A DNA stretch of 64,000 bases from Brumimicrobium salinarum (GTDB lineage: Bacteria > Bacteroidota > Bacteroidia > Flavobacteriales_D > Crocinitomicaceae). The stretch covers positions 124,001 through 188,000 of the forward strand of contig NZ_PJNI01000003.1 in NCBI RefSeq assembly GCF_002844555.1. Reading direction: 5' to 3'. Each line of letters starts with the position of its first letter. The first letter of the stretch is position 1. The position numbers and the translations under genes are program-made. The notes beneath the pieces were generated by a model, which searched no databases, had not been told where the DNA came from, and saw only the letters and a program-made list of their open reading frames with translations. Of this stretch, positions 54,747-63,620 are shown one piece after another.

Positions 54747-55122
54747 GTTGCAAATATATTCAAAACGATTTCGATTTTAGACTTTATCTGAAGCATCTTC
54801 TCATAATGTTCAAAACTCTATTTTAGTGGATAACTTTTATATGCTTAAAACCTTAATTGTTGTTTTGTTCCGCTGTTTTTTATTTAAAATAGTAGAATAG
54901 TTTTAAACAAACAGATTTTATGAAAATTTGATGAAGATATAAAAAAAGATAAATGATTTTCTTTAAGACTAAAGAACCCTTTTTTTAAATTCTGGGGCAT
55001 GCAGACCTTCAAGTAAATCAAAAAGGGGAAAAGCAAAGTTACAAAGCAGAACAACACATTCTATTTGGCTTTCTTCGCCCATGAATGTTATACATTGATT
55101 AACTTTACGTCAAATAAGTGAT
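54747..55122. other. Divergent spacer between dnaB and mnmD (376 bp)
   Basis: AT-rich. It holds the dnaB -7 element at its left edge and a weak box (TAACTTTA, 55100-55107) before mnmD. I see no gene or strong hairpin. Confidence 0.4.
54751..54758 (-). promoter_or_regulatory. -7 promoter element abutting the dnaB start
   Basis: Reads TATATTTG then CAAC and ATG on the minus strand. With transcription starting about 5 bases after the element, the mRNA would begin at or next to the start codon. Confidence 0.4.
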
Positions 55123-55785
55123 ATGAAAAGAGAAATAATAGCAACAAAAGATGGCTCTAACACCATACATTTACCTTCTCTCAACGAAAGTTACCATTCT
55201 ACACATGGTGCTATTCAAGAAGCTAAACACGTTTTTCTTAAGAGCGGACTTGATCAGGTCAAAAAAGATCAATGTTCTATTTTAGAAATAGGTTTTGGAA
55301 CTGGTCTCAATGCAATACTCACCTATATTTCAGCTAACAAAAAAAGAATATCCATCAACTACACAGGATTGGAAGCCTTTCCGGTTTCAACAAAAGAGTT
55401 GAAAAGCTTAGCGTATTCGAAGATTGAAGAAATAAAAAACTACAAAAATCAATACGAAGCCCTTCATCAAACGTCTTGGGATGAATCTCATGAAATTTCT
55501 TCATTTTTTAATTTAGAGAAAAAACACCGAGATCTAAAGGACTTTTCACCTAGGGAATCAACTTATAATTTAATCTATTTTGACGCTTTTGGTCCACGTG
55601 TGCAACCTGAAATGTGGAGCTTAGAAAATTTAACGAAAATGTATAAAAGCTTAAAAAAAGAAGGAATATTCGTCACCTACTGTGCCAAAGGTGAAGTAAG
55701 ACGAAACCTAATGAAAGTAGGGTTTAACGTTGAAAAAATACCAGGACCTCCGGGCAAGCGAGAAATGCTCCGTGGTGTAAAATAG
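55123..55785 (+). CDS. mnmD: tRNA 5-methylaminomethyl-2-thiouridine methyltransferase domain protein MnmD
   Basis: The product is 220 residues, the methyltransferase half of the bifunctional MnmC without the FAD-dependent half. It has ESYHSTHGAIQEAKHVF at the N-terminus, the SAM motif ILEIGFGTGLNA, YTGLEAFP, LIYFDAFGPRVQPEMW and YCAKGEVRRNL near the end. It methylates the wobble uridine side chain in tRNAs. The frame ends in GPPGKREMLRG, another family mark. It is monocistronic. Confidence 0.9.
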   Translation: MKREIIATKDGSNTIHLPSLNESYHSTHGAIQEAKHVFLKSGLDQVKKDQCSILEIGFGTGLNAILTYISANKKRISINYTGLEAFPVSTKELKSLAYSKIEEIKNYKNQYEALHQTSWDESHEISSFFNLEKKHRDLKDFSPRESTYNLIYFDAFGPRVQPEMWSLENLTKMYKSLKKEGIFVTYCAKGEVRRNLMKVGFNVEKIPGPPGKREMLRGVK

Positions 55786-55840
55786 GTGTTTTATTTATTG
55801 TTAAGAACCAATGCAACACCACAAAACCTTTGGAATTACT

Positions 55841-55848
55841 TATCTTTG
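55841..55848 (+). promoter_or_regulatory. -7 promoter element for the TPR lipoprotein gene
   Basis: TATCTTTG is an exact match 26 bases before the chosen ATG (55875). It falls inside the longer frame, which supports the later start. Confidence 0.5.
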
Positions 55849-55874
55849 TGTCTAAAAATAAAAAAAGAAGCTTT

Positions 55875-56915
55875 ATGATTAAATATATTTTCTCAATCGT
55901 GATTTTAGTGCTTTTGGTAGCTTGTGAAACAGAGGAGCCTCAAAATGAACAGTTTTTTGATACAGAAGAAGAAAACAATGATGTAGCATCTCTAAAAAGT
56001 ATTTCGAAACGCTTAGAAAAAGAACCTAACAATATTAAATTATGGATAGAAAAGGGAGAGCTTTGCAAAGACAATCTTGATTACGATTGCGCATTAGATG
56101 CTGGAGCAAAAGCATACCGTTTAGATTCTAGTAACATTGATGCAAGACAATTATACGCTTGGACATTAATCAATAAACCGGATGCGCCCATCTCTGACAT
56201 CGAACGTGCACAAAAACATTATAAATACATTCTTTCTTTGTCTCCGAACAATCCCAAAACACTTGTAGATTTAGCCAATACATTTGCATTAACTGGTGAT
56301 ATGAAAACTGCAATTAAATATATAAATGACGCTTTAAGAATTGATGAACGTTATCGCGATGGATATGTATTAAAAGGTTCTATTTACAAGACTTTAGACA
56401 AAAAAAAATTGGCACTTTCTAGCTATCAGACAGCTGTTCAATTAGACCCCGATTTCTTTATGGGGCACCTCAACACAGGTTGGTTGCTGACTGATATGGA
56501 AGATCACAAATTAGCGTTAGAATACTATGAAAATGCAACAGATTTAAAGCCGAACAACTTAAACGCCATTTACGGTGTAGCCAAAAGTTTACAAGATTTA
56601 GAAAAATATGATGAAGCCCTTATTCATTATCGAAAATTAGAAAAATTAAAGCCCGCTTTCCACATTACCTATTTCAATGAAGGATATATAAAACATCACT
56701 ATCAAAAGCAATTAGACAGTGCCACCTTCTTTTACAGTAAAGCACTAGATTATAATCCTGAATATGTTCCTGCATGGTATCAAATAGGAAAGGTATACGA
56801 AGCACAAGGTAGAAAAACCGAAGCAGCAAACGCCTATTCGGAAGCCGTTAAAATTGATAAAAACTTTACTCCTGCGATTGAAGCAGCCGAAGCATTAAAT
56901 TTATTTGAACAATGA
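55875..56915 (+). CDS. TPR-repeat lipoprotein
   Basis: From the ATG at 55875 the product is 346 residues, with a signal peptide and canonical lipobox LVAC (about Cys17). About seven tetratricopeptide repeats fill residues 50-340 (for example PKTLVDLANTFALTGDMKTAIKYINDALRID, with the usual W/LG/Y/A/P pattern). Such proteins scaffold envelope complexes; no partner is evident. The earlier ATG at 55830 would start before the promoter. The downstream gene begins 4 bases after its stop. Confidence 0.82.
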   Translation: MIKYIFSIVILVLLVACETEEPQNEQFFDTEEENNDVASLKSISKRLEKEPNNIKLWIEKGELCKDNLDYDCALDAGAKAYRLDSSNIDARQLYAWTLINKPDAPISDIERAQKHYKYILSLSPNNPKTLVDLANTFALTGDMKTAIKYINDALRIDERYRDGYVLKGSIYKTLDKKKLALSSYQTAVQLDPDFFMGHLNTGWLLTDMEDHKLALEYYENATDLKPNNLNAIYGVAKSLQDLEKYDEALIHYRKLEKLKPAFHITYFNEGYIKHHYQKQLDSATFFYSKALDYNPEYVPAWYQIGKVYEAQGRKTEAANAYSEAVKIDKNFTPAIEAAEALNLFEQ

Positions 56916-56919
56916 TCTG

Positions 56920-57513
56920 ATGCGCCGTTTAAAACTCATAAATGCAATAAGCGAAGCAATTATCCCCATACTTGGTGTACTCTTTTTTGAGTGGGGTATT
57001 TACTTCATTTTACTGTTTTACTTTATTGATTTAATTGTTTCTGAAGCCTTTATTTATCTTAAAGTAGATAAAATCATAGCTTTTCAACGGATAAAATTTC
57101 CTTTTAAAATTAGATATGGTAGATTAATATTCAATACACTTTTGATGTGTGTTTTAATCCTGCTTGCACACATTGCGCTTTACTTTATAGTACCTAGCAT
57201 TAATTTTTATCAAGAGTTCGTGGATTTCATCAATTATGTTGAGGTTGGAATTCCTATCCCTCAAGGCTACATTTTACTTCCCTTGGTGATTTTAGGAAAC
57301 TTTCAACAGTATAAAGTCGGGTTTATTAAAACCAACTCTTACAAATTCCTTTCTTGGAAGAATGTTGTTTACTCAAGAAGAAAAGCGCTTTTAATTGGAA
57401 TGATCGGTGGAATGATCGCAATAACATTTGCTTTCTTTTTGACTATACCAGCTTCAATTTATATCTTTTTAATAATCACTGTTAAATTTTACATTGACGC
57501 CTACATGACCTAA
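56920..57513 (+). CDS. Hypothetical polytopic membrane protein
   Basis: The product is 197 residues from the ATG at 56920, 4 bases after the TPR lipoprotein stop; the longer frame begins with TTG inside that gene. About five membrane helices are interrupted by basic loops (FQRIKFPFKIRYGR; SWKNVVYSRRKAL). I recognise no family. Cotranscription with the TPR lipoprotein is likely. Confidence 0.65.
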   Translation: MRRLKLINAISEAIIPILGVLFFEWGIYFILLFYFIDLIVSEAFIYLKVDKIIAFQRIKFPFKIRYGRLIFNTLLMCVLILLAHIALYFIVPSINFYQEFVDFINYVEVGIPIPQGYILLPLVILGNFQQYKVGFIKTNSYKFLSWKNVVYSRRKALLIGMIGGMIAITFAFFLTIPASIYIFLIITVKFYIDAYMT

Positions 57514-57542
57514 ACAGTTAAAAATATTGCGATCTTCAAAAA

Positions 57543-57605
57543 TAAAAAATCCTTTCAATTTAATTATACGCTAATCTAACGTAAACAAACTGAAAGGATC
57601 TTTTC
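57543..57605. terminator. Long-loop terminator between convergent genes
   Basis: atcctttcaattt (57549-57561) pairs with aaactgaaaggat (57587-57599), with one G-T pair, a 25-base loop, and A/T runs on both flanks. Confidence 0.65.
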
Positions 57606-57624
57606 TTAAAGTTAATAATCTAAT

Positions 57625-58998
57625 CTATTTCCATGTCTGCTCTTCATTATACAAGCGTGGAGGATGAATTTGTTTTTCAGTAAATTTAATTCCATACTCC
57701 TCCAATTCCTTTAGAATAGGCGCATATACCTCTTTACTTGTTGGAATAAGCACCCCTTTCGTTTGTATCGTTTCGTTAAGAATTTTCTTCACACATATTC
57801 CTAATGGTAAACCAACTGTATTACTCATTGAAGTAAATGTTTGGTCCTCCCCAATATTCACCATTTCTGATGTAATTTCTTTTAATTCACCTTTTAGTTT
57901 ATAAACAAATTTATGATACATCACAATCATATCTTTGTCATCTGGTTGTAAAGCCCATTTTTCCTCTAATATTTTTTGCAACATTTGAGCAGGAGTCGCA
58001 TTTTTGAGACCAATTTTCTTTTCTCCGTCAAAAATTCCCAGCCAGACTAACTTATCCCAGAGTGAATCATCAAGGTCGATTTTTGCGTAATGTCGTAATT
58101 TAAGCTCAACAGAATCGCTATGATTGTAAGGTAAAAATGCATTAATGAAATCGCGGTTTGTCATATTCTCACTACCTTCTAAAACGTAAGAATCATCTGT
58201 TATACCCAATTGAACAAACACATCCCAAGCTCGAGAGAAACCAACCCTACGCAAGGTTCCTCTGTAAATAGTAGGGATTTCTTCTAAACCATATAACGAC
58301 CTATACATTAAAGAATTTCGATTAGCATATCCTTCAAATCTTCCAAAATCCTCCAAATCTATAATTTCAGTTCTTCTGAATAATTTGTTGTAAGGAATAT
58401 ACTTATATTTTCCTTCTTGAATAAATTGTGCTGCTCCGCCTTGCCCAGCTAAAACAACATTTCTTGGGTTCCAAGTAAATTTATAATTCCAAGGATTATC
58501 GTCACTTTCAGGAGCGACTAGCCCCCCTGTAAAAGATTCAAAAATTTTCATTTCACCACCCGCATCACGTATTTCATCGATAACACGCATTGCACTCATA
58601 TGATCAATTCCAGGATCTACTCCTATTTCATTCATTATAGTTATCCCAGCAGCCTTTGCTTCTTCATTTAACGCTTTCATTTCTGGAGAAACATAAGAAG
58701 GTGTAATCAAGTTCTTTTTTAGAGCAATACAATCTTTTGCTACATCAACATGAAAACGTGCGGGCAGCATACTAATTATGATATCGGCTTTTTCAATCTC
58801 AGGCTTTCTTTCATCTGGATCTAATGCATTAAAAACTTTTGCCTCGGCAGATTTTGAACCATTGATTTTCTTCTCAATCTCAATTTGATTCTGATCAACG
58901 ATGGTAAGAAACCATTGCTCTTTTTCTGCATTTTGTAATAAATAACGTATTAGTGAGGAAGATGACAACCCTGCTCCTAATATTAGAATATTTTTCAT
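57625..58998 (-). CDS. Saccharopine dehydrogenase-like NAD(P)-dependent oxidoreductase
   Basis: The product is 457 residues. The N-terminal Rossmann motif ILILGAGLSSSSLIRYLL, the ADIIISMLPARFHVDVAK strand and the NEIGVDPGIDHMSAM segment are those of saccharopine reductase/dehydrogenase. A C-terminal catalytic domain starts at about residue 150 (ESFTGGLVAPESDDNPWNYKFTWNP). It would interconvert saccharopine with lysine/alpha-aminoadipate semialdehyde or a related imino acid. No bifunctional LKR domain is present and the pathway partners are absent here. Confidence 0.83.
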   Translation of the reverse strand: MKNILILGAGLSSSSLIRYLLQNAEKEQWFLTIVDQNQIEIEKKINGSKSAEAKVFNALDPDERKPEIEKADIIISMLPARFHVDVAKDCIALKKNLITPSYVSPEMKALNEEAKAAGITIMNEIGVDPGIDHMSAMRVIDEIRDAGGEMKIFESFTGGLVAPESDDNPWNYKFTWNPRNVVLAGQGGAAQFIQEGKYKYIPYNKLFRRTEIIDLEDFGRFEGYANRNSLMYRSLYGLEEIPTIYRGTLRRVGFSRAWDVFVQLGITDDSYVLEGSENMTNRDFINAFLPYNHSDSVELKLRHYAKIDLDDSLWDKLVWLGIFDGEKKIGLKNATPAQMLQKILEEKWALQPDDKDMIVMYHKFVYKLKGELKEITSEMVNIGEDQTFTSMSNTVGLPLGICVKKILNETIQTKGVLIPTSKEVYAPILKELEEYGIKFTEKQIHPPRLYNEEQTWK

Positions 58999-59264
58999 TG
59001 TTTGTATTTTTTTGATTGCGAGACTGTTCTCATATCATCGAAATTTTAGATGGATTCATTCCTCACAATCGTATATTGTTTAATAACAAAACAACTAAAT
59101 TTAAGTTAACATATCAAGTTATTTAAAGCATTGTTTTACACAAAATCTGTTCATTATTTAAAAGCAAAGAAAATACATTGTGATTTAAAGTCATTTAAGG
59201 ATAAAAATTGAACATTATTGATCTAGTTATGCATTAATTAGCTCTACGGATGCGAAAACATAAC

Positions 59265-60011
59265 TTAATAGATATAGAGGTTTTCATGTTTTATCCACAT
59301 CAAGTTATTTTTTTGGGACCTTACTTGTACCCAAGTGCTATCCTTAAAAAAGTTCTCAATGTAAAATCGCTGAGCTTTAACAGGTTTTTCGTCTATTTCC
59401 ATCCCATTGGGAGAGATATAGAACACGACTTCTTGACTTTTTACTATCGCAAATCGCTCTGAATTAAAATGATTATTTAACTTTTGAATTCCATACATTG
59501 AAACTAAAAAGACAATAGAAACGGGTACAAGAAGTCTTAAACACCATTTCTTAGTTTTATTAATGCTTTTTCTTCGGGCTAAAATCAAAAAGAGTAGTAC
59601 CCCAATCACAATAGAAGATAAAACAGCCATAACGATCCAAAGATTAAATCCAAATCCGAAAATGATTCGTTCTATCCAAGGATAAGGATGCGTCCATTCG
59701 ACTCCGGGATTAATCTGGGTAGTTGCAAATGACGCATTATACTGAGCATCCCCGTTCATAGGTTTGTACTTTAATGCGGACTCAAAAGCCCACTTTGCCT
59801 TATCCCACTGTTCTAATTTTCCTGATGCAACACCCAAATTGTAGAAGGAAGAGAAAGATGGTGATTGTGACACGTCTACTTCGAAATATGCTTGAGCTGA
59901 TTCAAAATCTTCATTATACAAGGACTCGACGCCTTGATTAAATAAAGAATCAATAGAGAAGCTATTAAAAGCAAACAATAAGCCGAAAATAATACTTCCT
60001 AAATATTTCAT
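59265..60011 (-). CDS. batE: BatE: TPR plus SH3-like membrane protein
   Basis: The product is 248 residues with a signal peptide, TPRs at about 22-105 (FNQGVESLYNEDFESAQAYF), two membrane helices (about 122-145 and 157-175) and a C-terminal SH3-like beta domain ending in IKHENLYIY. It is the last gene of the bat operon, whose proteins are linked to oxygen tolerance in Bacteroides. It overlaps batD by 4 bases (ATGA). Confidence 0.85.
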   Translation of the reverse strand: MKYLGSIIFGLLFAFNSFSIDSLFNQGVESLYNEDFESAQAYFEVDVSQSPSFSSFYNLGVASGKLEQWDKAKWAFESALKYKPMNGDAQYNASFATTQINPGVEWTHPYPWIERIIFGFGFNLWIVMAVLSSIVIGVLLFLILARRKSINKTKKWCLRLLVPVSIVFLVSMYGIQKLNNHFNSERFAIVKSQEVVFYISPNGMEIDEKPVKAQRFYIENFFKDSTWVQVRSQKNNLMWIKHENLYIY

Positions 60012-61726
60012 TTCGTAAATCCTTTTATTAAAACCTCTATACGATCAATTAATGGATTGATGTCAGTGTCATTAAAACTACCACCATATTTCAACAAATC
60101 TAACTCATCAAAAACATTAATAAACGCTACATATTGTTTTTGTGATAATAATTCTGGCACATTCTTTTTCAAAAGTGCTCTTGTGATTTCTCCTTTTTGG
60201 ACTCCGAACTGATGCGCTAAAAACATTATCAATAACTGGGTGATTTGGATCACCTTATCACTGTTATTCTCCACTGTCTTTAGTGTGTTCAGCTCATTAA
60301 AAATATCACTTCTCAACTGTGATTCTTGCTTTAAAAAATCTTTTTTTGTTTGGTTCTTTTTATTTAATCTAACGACCATTCCTAGTAAAAACCCAAGCAT
60401 AATTGGAGAACAAAATAACAAAGTGCCACCCCAACCCGTTAACAATGATACGGGTTGAACTTTATCTTTTTGGTATTTAACCACATACGGTAACATGACA
60501 GGGTCTTCCACCTCTTGCTCCTCCTCTCTTTCCTCAAGCTCTGGCGCATCAGCATCAGGTTTTACACGAAGTGTTTTAACCTTGGCCGATATAACCTCGT
60601 AGCTTTCATTTGTTGGATCGAAATAAGCAATTTTCACAGGATTCAAATGCACGTCTCCACCTTTGTTTACCTGAATAAAATAAGTGAAATACTTGGTTCC
60701 AACAGCTCCATTACTCGTAAAAGAAATAGAATCTGTAATTTCAGGATCACCATAAAAAGAAAGACCATGAGGCAATTTTATTTCAGGGTTTTTGATATTA
60801 TGCAAATTTCCTTCTCCAGATATTTCTACCTTTAGTTCTACTACGCCACCCTGATCTAGTCGTGTATTAGCAAGTTTTGCATTAAGTTCAAACTTCCCAA
60901 CCGCATCAATAAAATATTCAGGCACTCCCTCAGGAAGTGGTTTGACAGTTAAGACAGTAGTATTAGATACAACTTTTTCCCGTTCAGGGAAGATTTTTCT
61001 AGGATCATTATAAGCGATAATCGTTTGAAATGGAAGTATAGTAAATTCACCTACGGTTTCAGGAAACATCAACTGTTTGCCTATTCTAAATGTTTGTATA
61101 TCCTTTCCATTAATGACTTCGTATGCGCTAGTAACTTGGTTGGGTCTGCCTAAAGCATGACTCTCTGCTGGTCCATCCAATTTAAAGGGCGTATAATTTT
61201 CAACCCTAAGTATTTCTGCCTGTGCAAAGACCTTTCCTTCCAAAACAATTGATTCACCTTCATAAATTTCTTGTTTTGATTGTTGAATAATTCCAAAAAC
61301 CAGTTGATTCAGGTTCTTACTTGGATCATCACTAATCATATTTTGACGAGATGACACATTGATAATAAATGATTTTGAAGCATATTCTTTATTTTTCGTA
61401 TTCACCTTTACAGGACCTATGGTAAATTTTCCTTCACCTTCAAAATATCCTGTGAAAGATTGGAAATTGTATCGAATTGCTTTTTGACGACCGTTAACAT
61501 ATTCAATCGATGAAGACATCCCTGACTGAACCGCCCCAGACTGAATAAACTCATCGGGTAAAATCATGTCTAAGTCTCCATCAACATTTGTTTTTATGGT
61601 TATTGTAACAGCCTGTCCTACCTCTACACTTTTAGGACTCACTTCTAAATCAACAAACTGATTTTGACTTCGTGCAAATAAGCTACAAATGAATACGAAA
61701 AATGATATAAAAAATATTCTTACCAC
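60008..61726 (-). CDS. batD: BatD: large periplasmic-facing membrane protein
   Basis: The product is 572 residues starting at GTG, overlapping the batC stop. A signal peptide (VRIFFISFFVFICSLFARS) is followed by a long region of immunoglobulin-like beta domains (about 25-390, with VEVGQAVTITIKT and DQGGVVELKVEISGEGN type repeats), a membrane helix near 430-450 and a helical cytoplasmic end. This layout is BatD (the oxygen tolerance protein family). Confidence 0.88.
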   Translation of the reverse strand: MVRIFFISFFVFICSLFARSQNQFVDLEVSPKSVEVGQAVTITIKTNVDGDLDMILPDEFIQSGAVQSGMSSSIEYVNGRQKAIRYNFQSFTGYFEGEGKFTIGPVKVNTKNKEYASKSFIINVSSRQNMISDDPSKNLNQLVFGIIQQSKQEIYEGESIVLEGKVFAQAEILRVENYTPFKLDGPAESHALGRPNQVTSAYEVINGKDIQTFRIGKQLMFPETVGEFTILPFQTIIAYNDPRKIFPEREKVVSNTTVLTVKPLPEGVPEYFIDAVGKFELNAKLANTRLDQGGVVELKVEISGEGNLHNIKNPEIKLPHGLSFYGDPEITDSISFTSNGAVGTKYFTYFIQVNKGGDVHLNPVKIAYFDPTNESYEVISAKVKTLRVKPDADAPELEEREEEQEVEDPVMLPYVVKYQKDKVQPVSLLTGWGGTLLFCSPIMLGFLLGMVVRLNKKNQTKKDFLKQESQLRSDIFNELNTLKTVENNSDKVIQITQLLIMFLAHQFGVQKGEITRALLKKNVPELLSQKQYVAFINVFDELDLLKYGGSFNDTDINPLIDRIEVLIKGFTK

Positions 61727-62475
61727 TTTTTATCAGATCTATTTTGATTTTCTTTATTTGACTCCACGCCTCTTATTTTCTTTTTTGTCTTAATTTCTTG
61801 TCGCAGTAAATCTTCAAGCATACGCTCTGTTTTACGTTCTGTTAACTTGGCTTCATGATTGCCACCTGAATTATTTTGATCTTGGCCACCTGAGTTATCA
61901 GATTGTGTTTGATCGTTTTTACTTTGATTTTGGTCTTGATGCTCTTTATCGTTTTGATTGCCTTCTTGATTTTTATTCTGTTGATCGGAAGGTTGATCCT
62001 GATTATCGTTAGAACTTTTATCTTGATTTTTCTCCTGCTGCTTTTTTTCTTGTTTTAATTTCCTTTGAGCTTGAGCTAAGTTATATCTCGCTGCCTTATC
62101 ATTTGGATTTTTACGCAGTACATCTTTGTAACTTTCTATGGCAGAAGCATAATCTTTATTTTGCATTTGACTATTTCCAATATTATATACCTGCTTTGTT
62201 TGTAATTCGACATCTTCTGTTGATTCTGCAGCAGCGCTAAAAGCCTTCTCAGCCATTTCATAATTCTTATTTCGATAGGCAGCATTTCCAATATCTTGAG
62301 ATAAATCAATTTCAACTGGAGCTAACTTCTGGGCATTTAGAAACTTTTGGTATGCCGCTTCATAATCTCCTTGCACATAAAACTTTTTTCCAAGTCTTAA
62401 TTCTTCTTTCCAATCTTGACTAAACAGCAAAGAGGATAGCATTATAAAAGGTAATATGATTGCAATTCTAATCAA
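61720..62475 (-). CDS. batC: BatC: TPR protein with Gln/Asn/Lys-rich tail
   Basis: From the TTG at 62475 the product is 251 residues, and that codon overlaps the batB stop (TTGA). This start puts the signal peptide (LIRIAIILPFIMLSSLLFSQ) at the very N-terminus; the ATG at 62553 would add 26 residues inside batB. TPRs span about 22-140 and a low-complexity region rich in Gln, Asn, Lys and Asp follows (about 145-215). It works with BatA/BatB, presumably in the periplasm. Confidence 0.83.
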   Translation of the reverse strand: MIRIAIILPFIMLSSLLFSQDWKEELRLGKKFYVQGDYEAAYQKFLNAQKLAPVEIDLSQDIGNAAYRNKNYEMAEKAFSAAAESTEDVELQTKQVYNIGNSQMQNKDYASAIESYKDVLRKNPNDKAARYNLAQAQRKLKQEKKQQEKNQDKSSNDNQDQPSDQQNKNQEGNQNDKEHQDQNQSKNDQTQSDNSGGQDQNNSGGNHEAKLTERKTERMLEDLLRQEIKTKKKIRGVESNKENQNRSDKKW

Positions 62476-63620
62476 CTTATATTTTCTTTTTTTAAAGTAA
62501 TTTCTCGACCTAAAAGCATTAATAAAAATAATATTGACAAAATTAAAGGCCATTGAAATCGATTGTGTTCAACTTCAAAGGATAAATTTATCGGCTTATC
62601 TCCGGTATTGCTGTTAAATTCAGTTAAAATTTTAGAAAGATTCGGAAATGATTCATTTGACAAAAACACCTTTCCATTTAAAGCAGCAGCCATTTCTTCC
62701 AACATCTTTAAATTAACTTTAGACACAACAGATCTTCCATTATTATCTTTAAGTGATCTGGCATTTGGCATTTCACTTTGAGGCACAATACCGCCGGTTT
62801 CTGTTCCAATTCCCATTAAAAAAACTTCTATATTTTTATCCTTGATTGCTTTATAAGCATCTTTCATTTGACCTTCATGATCTTCTCCATCAGTTATTAA
62901 AACCATTATTTTTTTATTTTTCTCTTTTGAGAAAAATCTACTCGTTTCTTGTAAAGCAGCAGAAATATGAGTTCCTTGATCTGAAATGATAGAAGTATTA
63001 AGTTCATCAATATACATCTTTGCTGCGGCTTTATCTGCAGTAAGTGGTAATTGAGGATATGCATTTCCGGCAAACACCAATAAACCCACTCGACCAGCAG
63101 AGGATTCATTGATCAACTGATTCATAACCCTTTTGGCTACGGTAAGTCTTGTTTCACCCCCTTCAATATCTCTGGTATTCATAGAATTTGAAACATCAAC
63201 TGTAAATATTAACTCTATATCACTACTTGAACCTTTTACTGTTTTTGTACCTAAGGCTGGTTGCATTAAAGCAAAAATTAAAAAAGCCAAGGCGTTCCGA
63301 ATAAAGAAATATCGAATAAAGACATTTCGCGTGGAAACTGGTCGAATATATGTTCTTAGCGTTTTAACACTTCCGAGATTTTCAATAAGTTGATTGCGTT
63401 GATAAATTTGATAACTAAAAACAACAATAAGTAATGGAATACATACGAACCACCAAGCTTGGTGCGGATTTAAAAAGTTAAGTTGTTCTCCTGCTAAATT
63501 TGTATCAAAAATCCCAAAAATATTAAGCACCTGCCATGTCAAAAGCCAAAAAACAAACTCCAATGCTATAACAGCACCAAGGAAAAACAATAATCGATAT
63601 TTAAACTCTCTTTTAGGCAT
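62472..63620 (-). CDS. batB: BatB: von Willebrand factor A domain membrane protein
   Basis: The product is 382 residues with N-terminal membrane helices (about 10-35 and 50-72, plus one near 105-125), a VWA domain with the MIDAS motif DVSNSM and matching Thr/Asp further on (TDGEDHEG), and a C-terminal helix (about 355-375). The MIDAS would bind Mg2+ and a partner protein. It overlaps batA by 8 bases and batC by a few. Confidence 0.9.
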   Translation of the reverse strand: MPKREFKYRLLFFLGAVIALEFVFWLLTWQVLNIFGIFDTNLAGEQLNFLNPHQAWWFVCIPLLIVVFSYQIYQRNQLIENLGSVKTLRTYIRPVSTRNVFIRYFFIRNALAFLIFALMQPALGTKTVKGSSSDIELIFTVDVSNSMNTRDIEGGETRLTVAKRVMNQLINESSAGRVGLLVFAGNAYPQLPLTADKAAAKMYIDELNTSIISDQGTHISAALQETSRFFSKEKNKKIMVLITDGEDHEGQMKDAYKAIKDKNIEVFLMGIGTETGGIVPQSEMPNARSLKDNNGRSVVSKVNLKMLEEMAAALNGKVFLSNESFPNLSKILTEFNSNTGDKPINLSFEVEHNRFQWPLILSILFLLMLLGREITLKKENIS

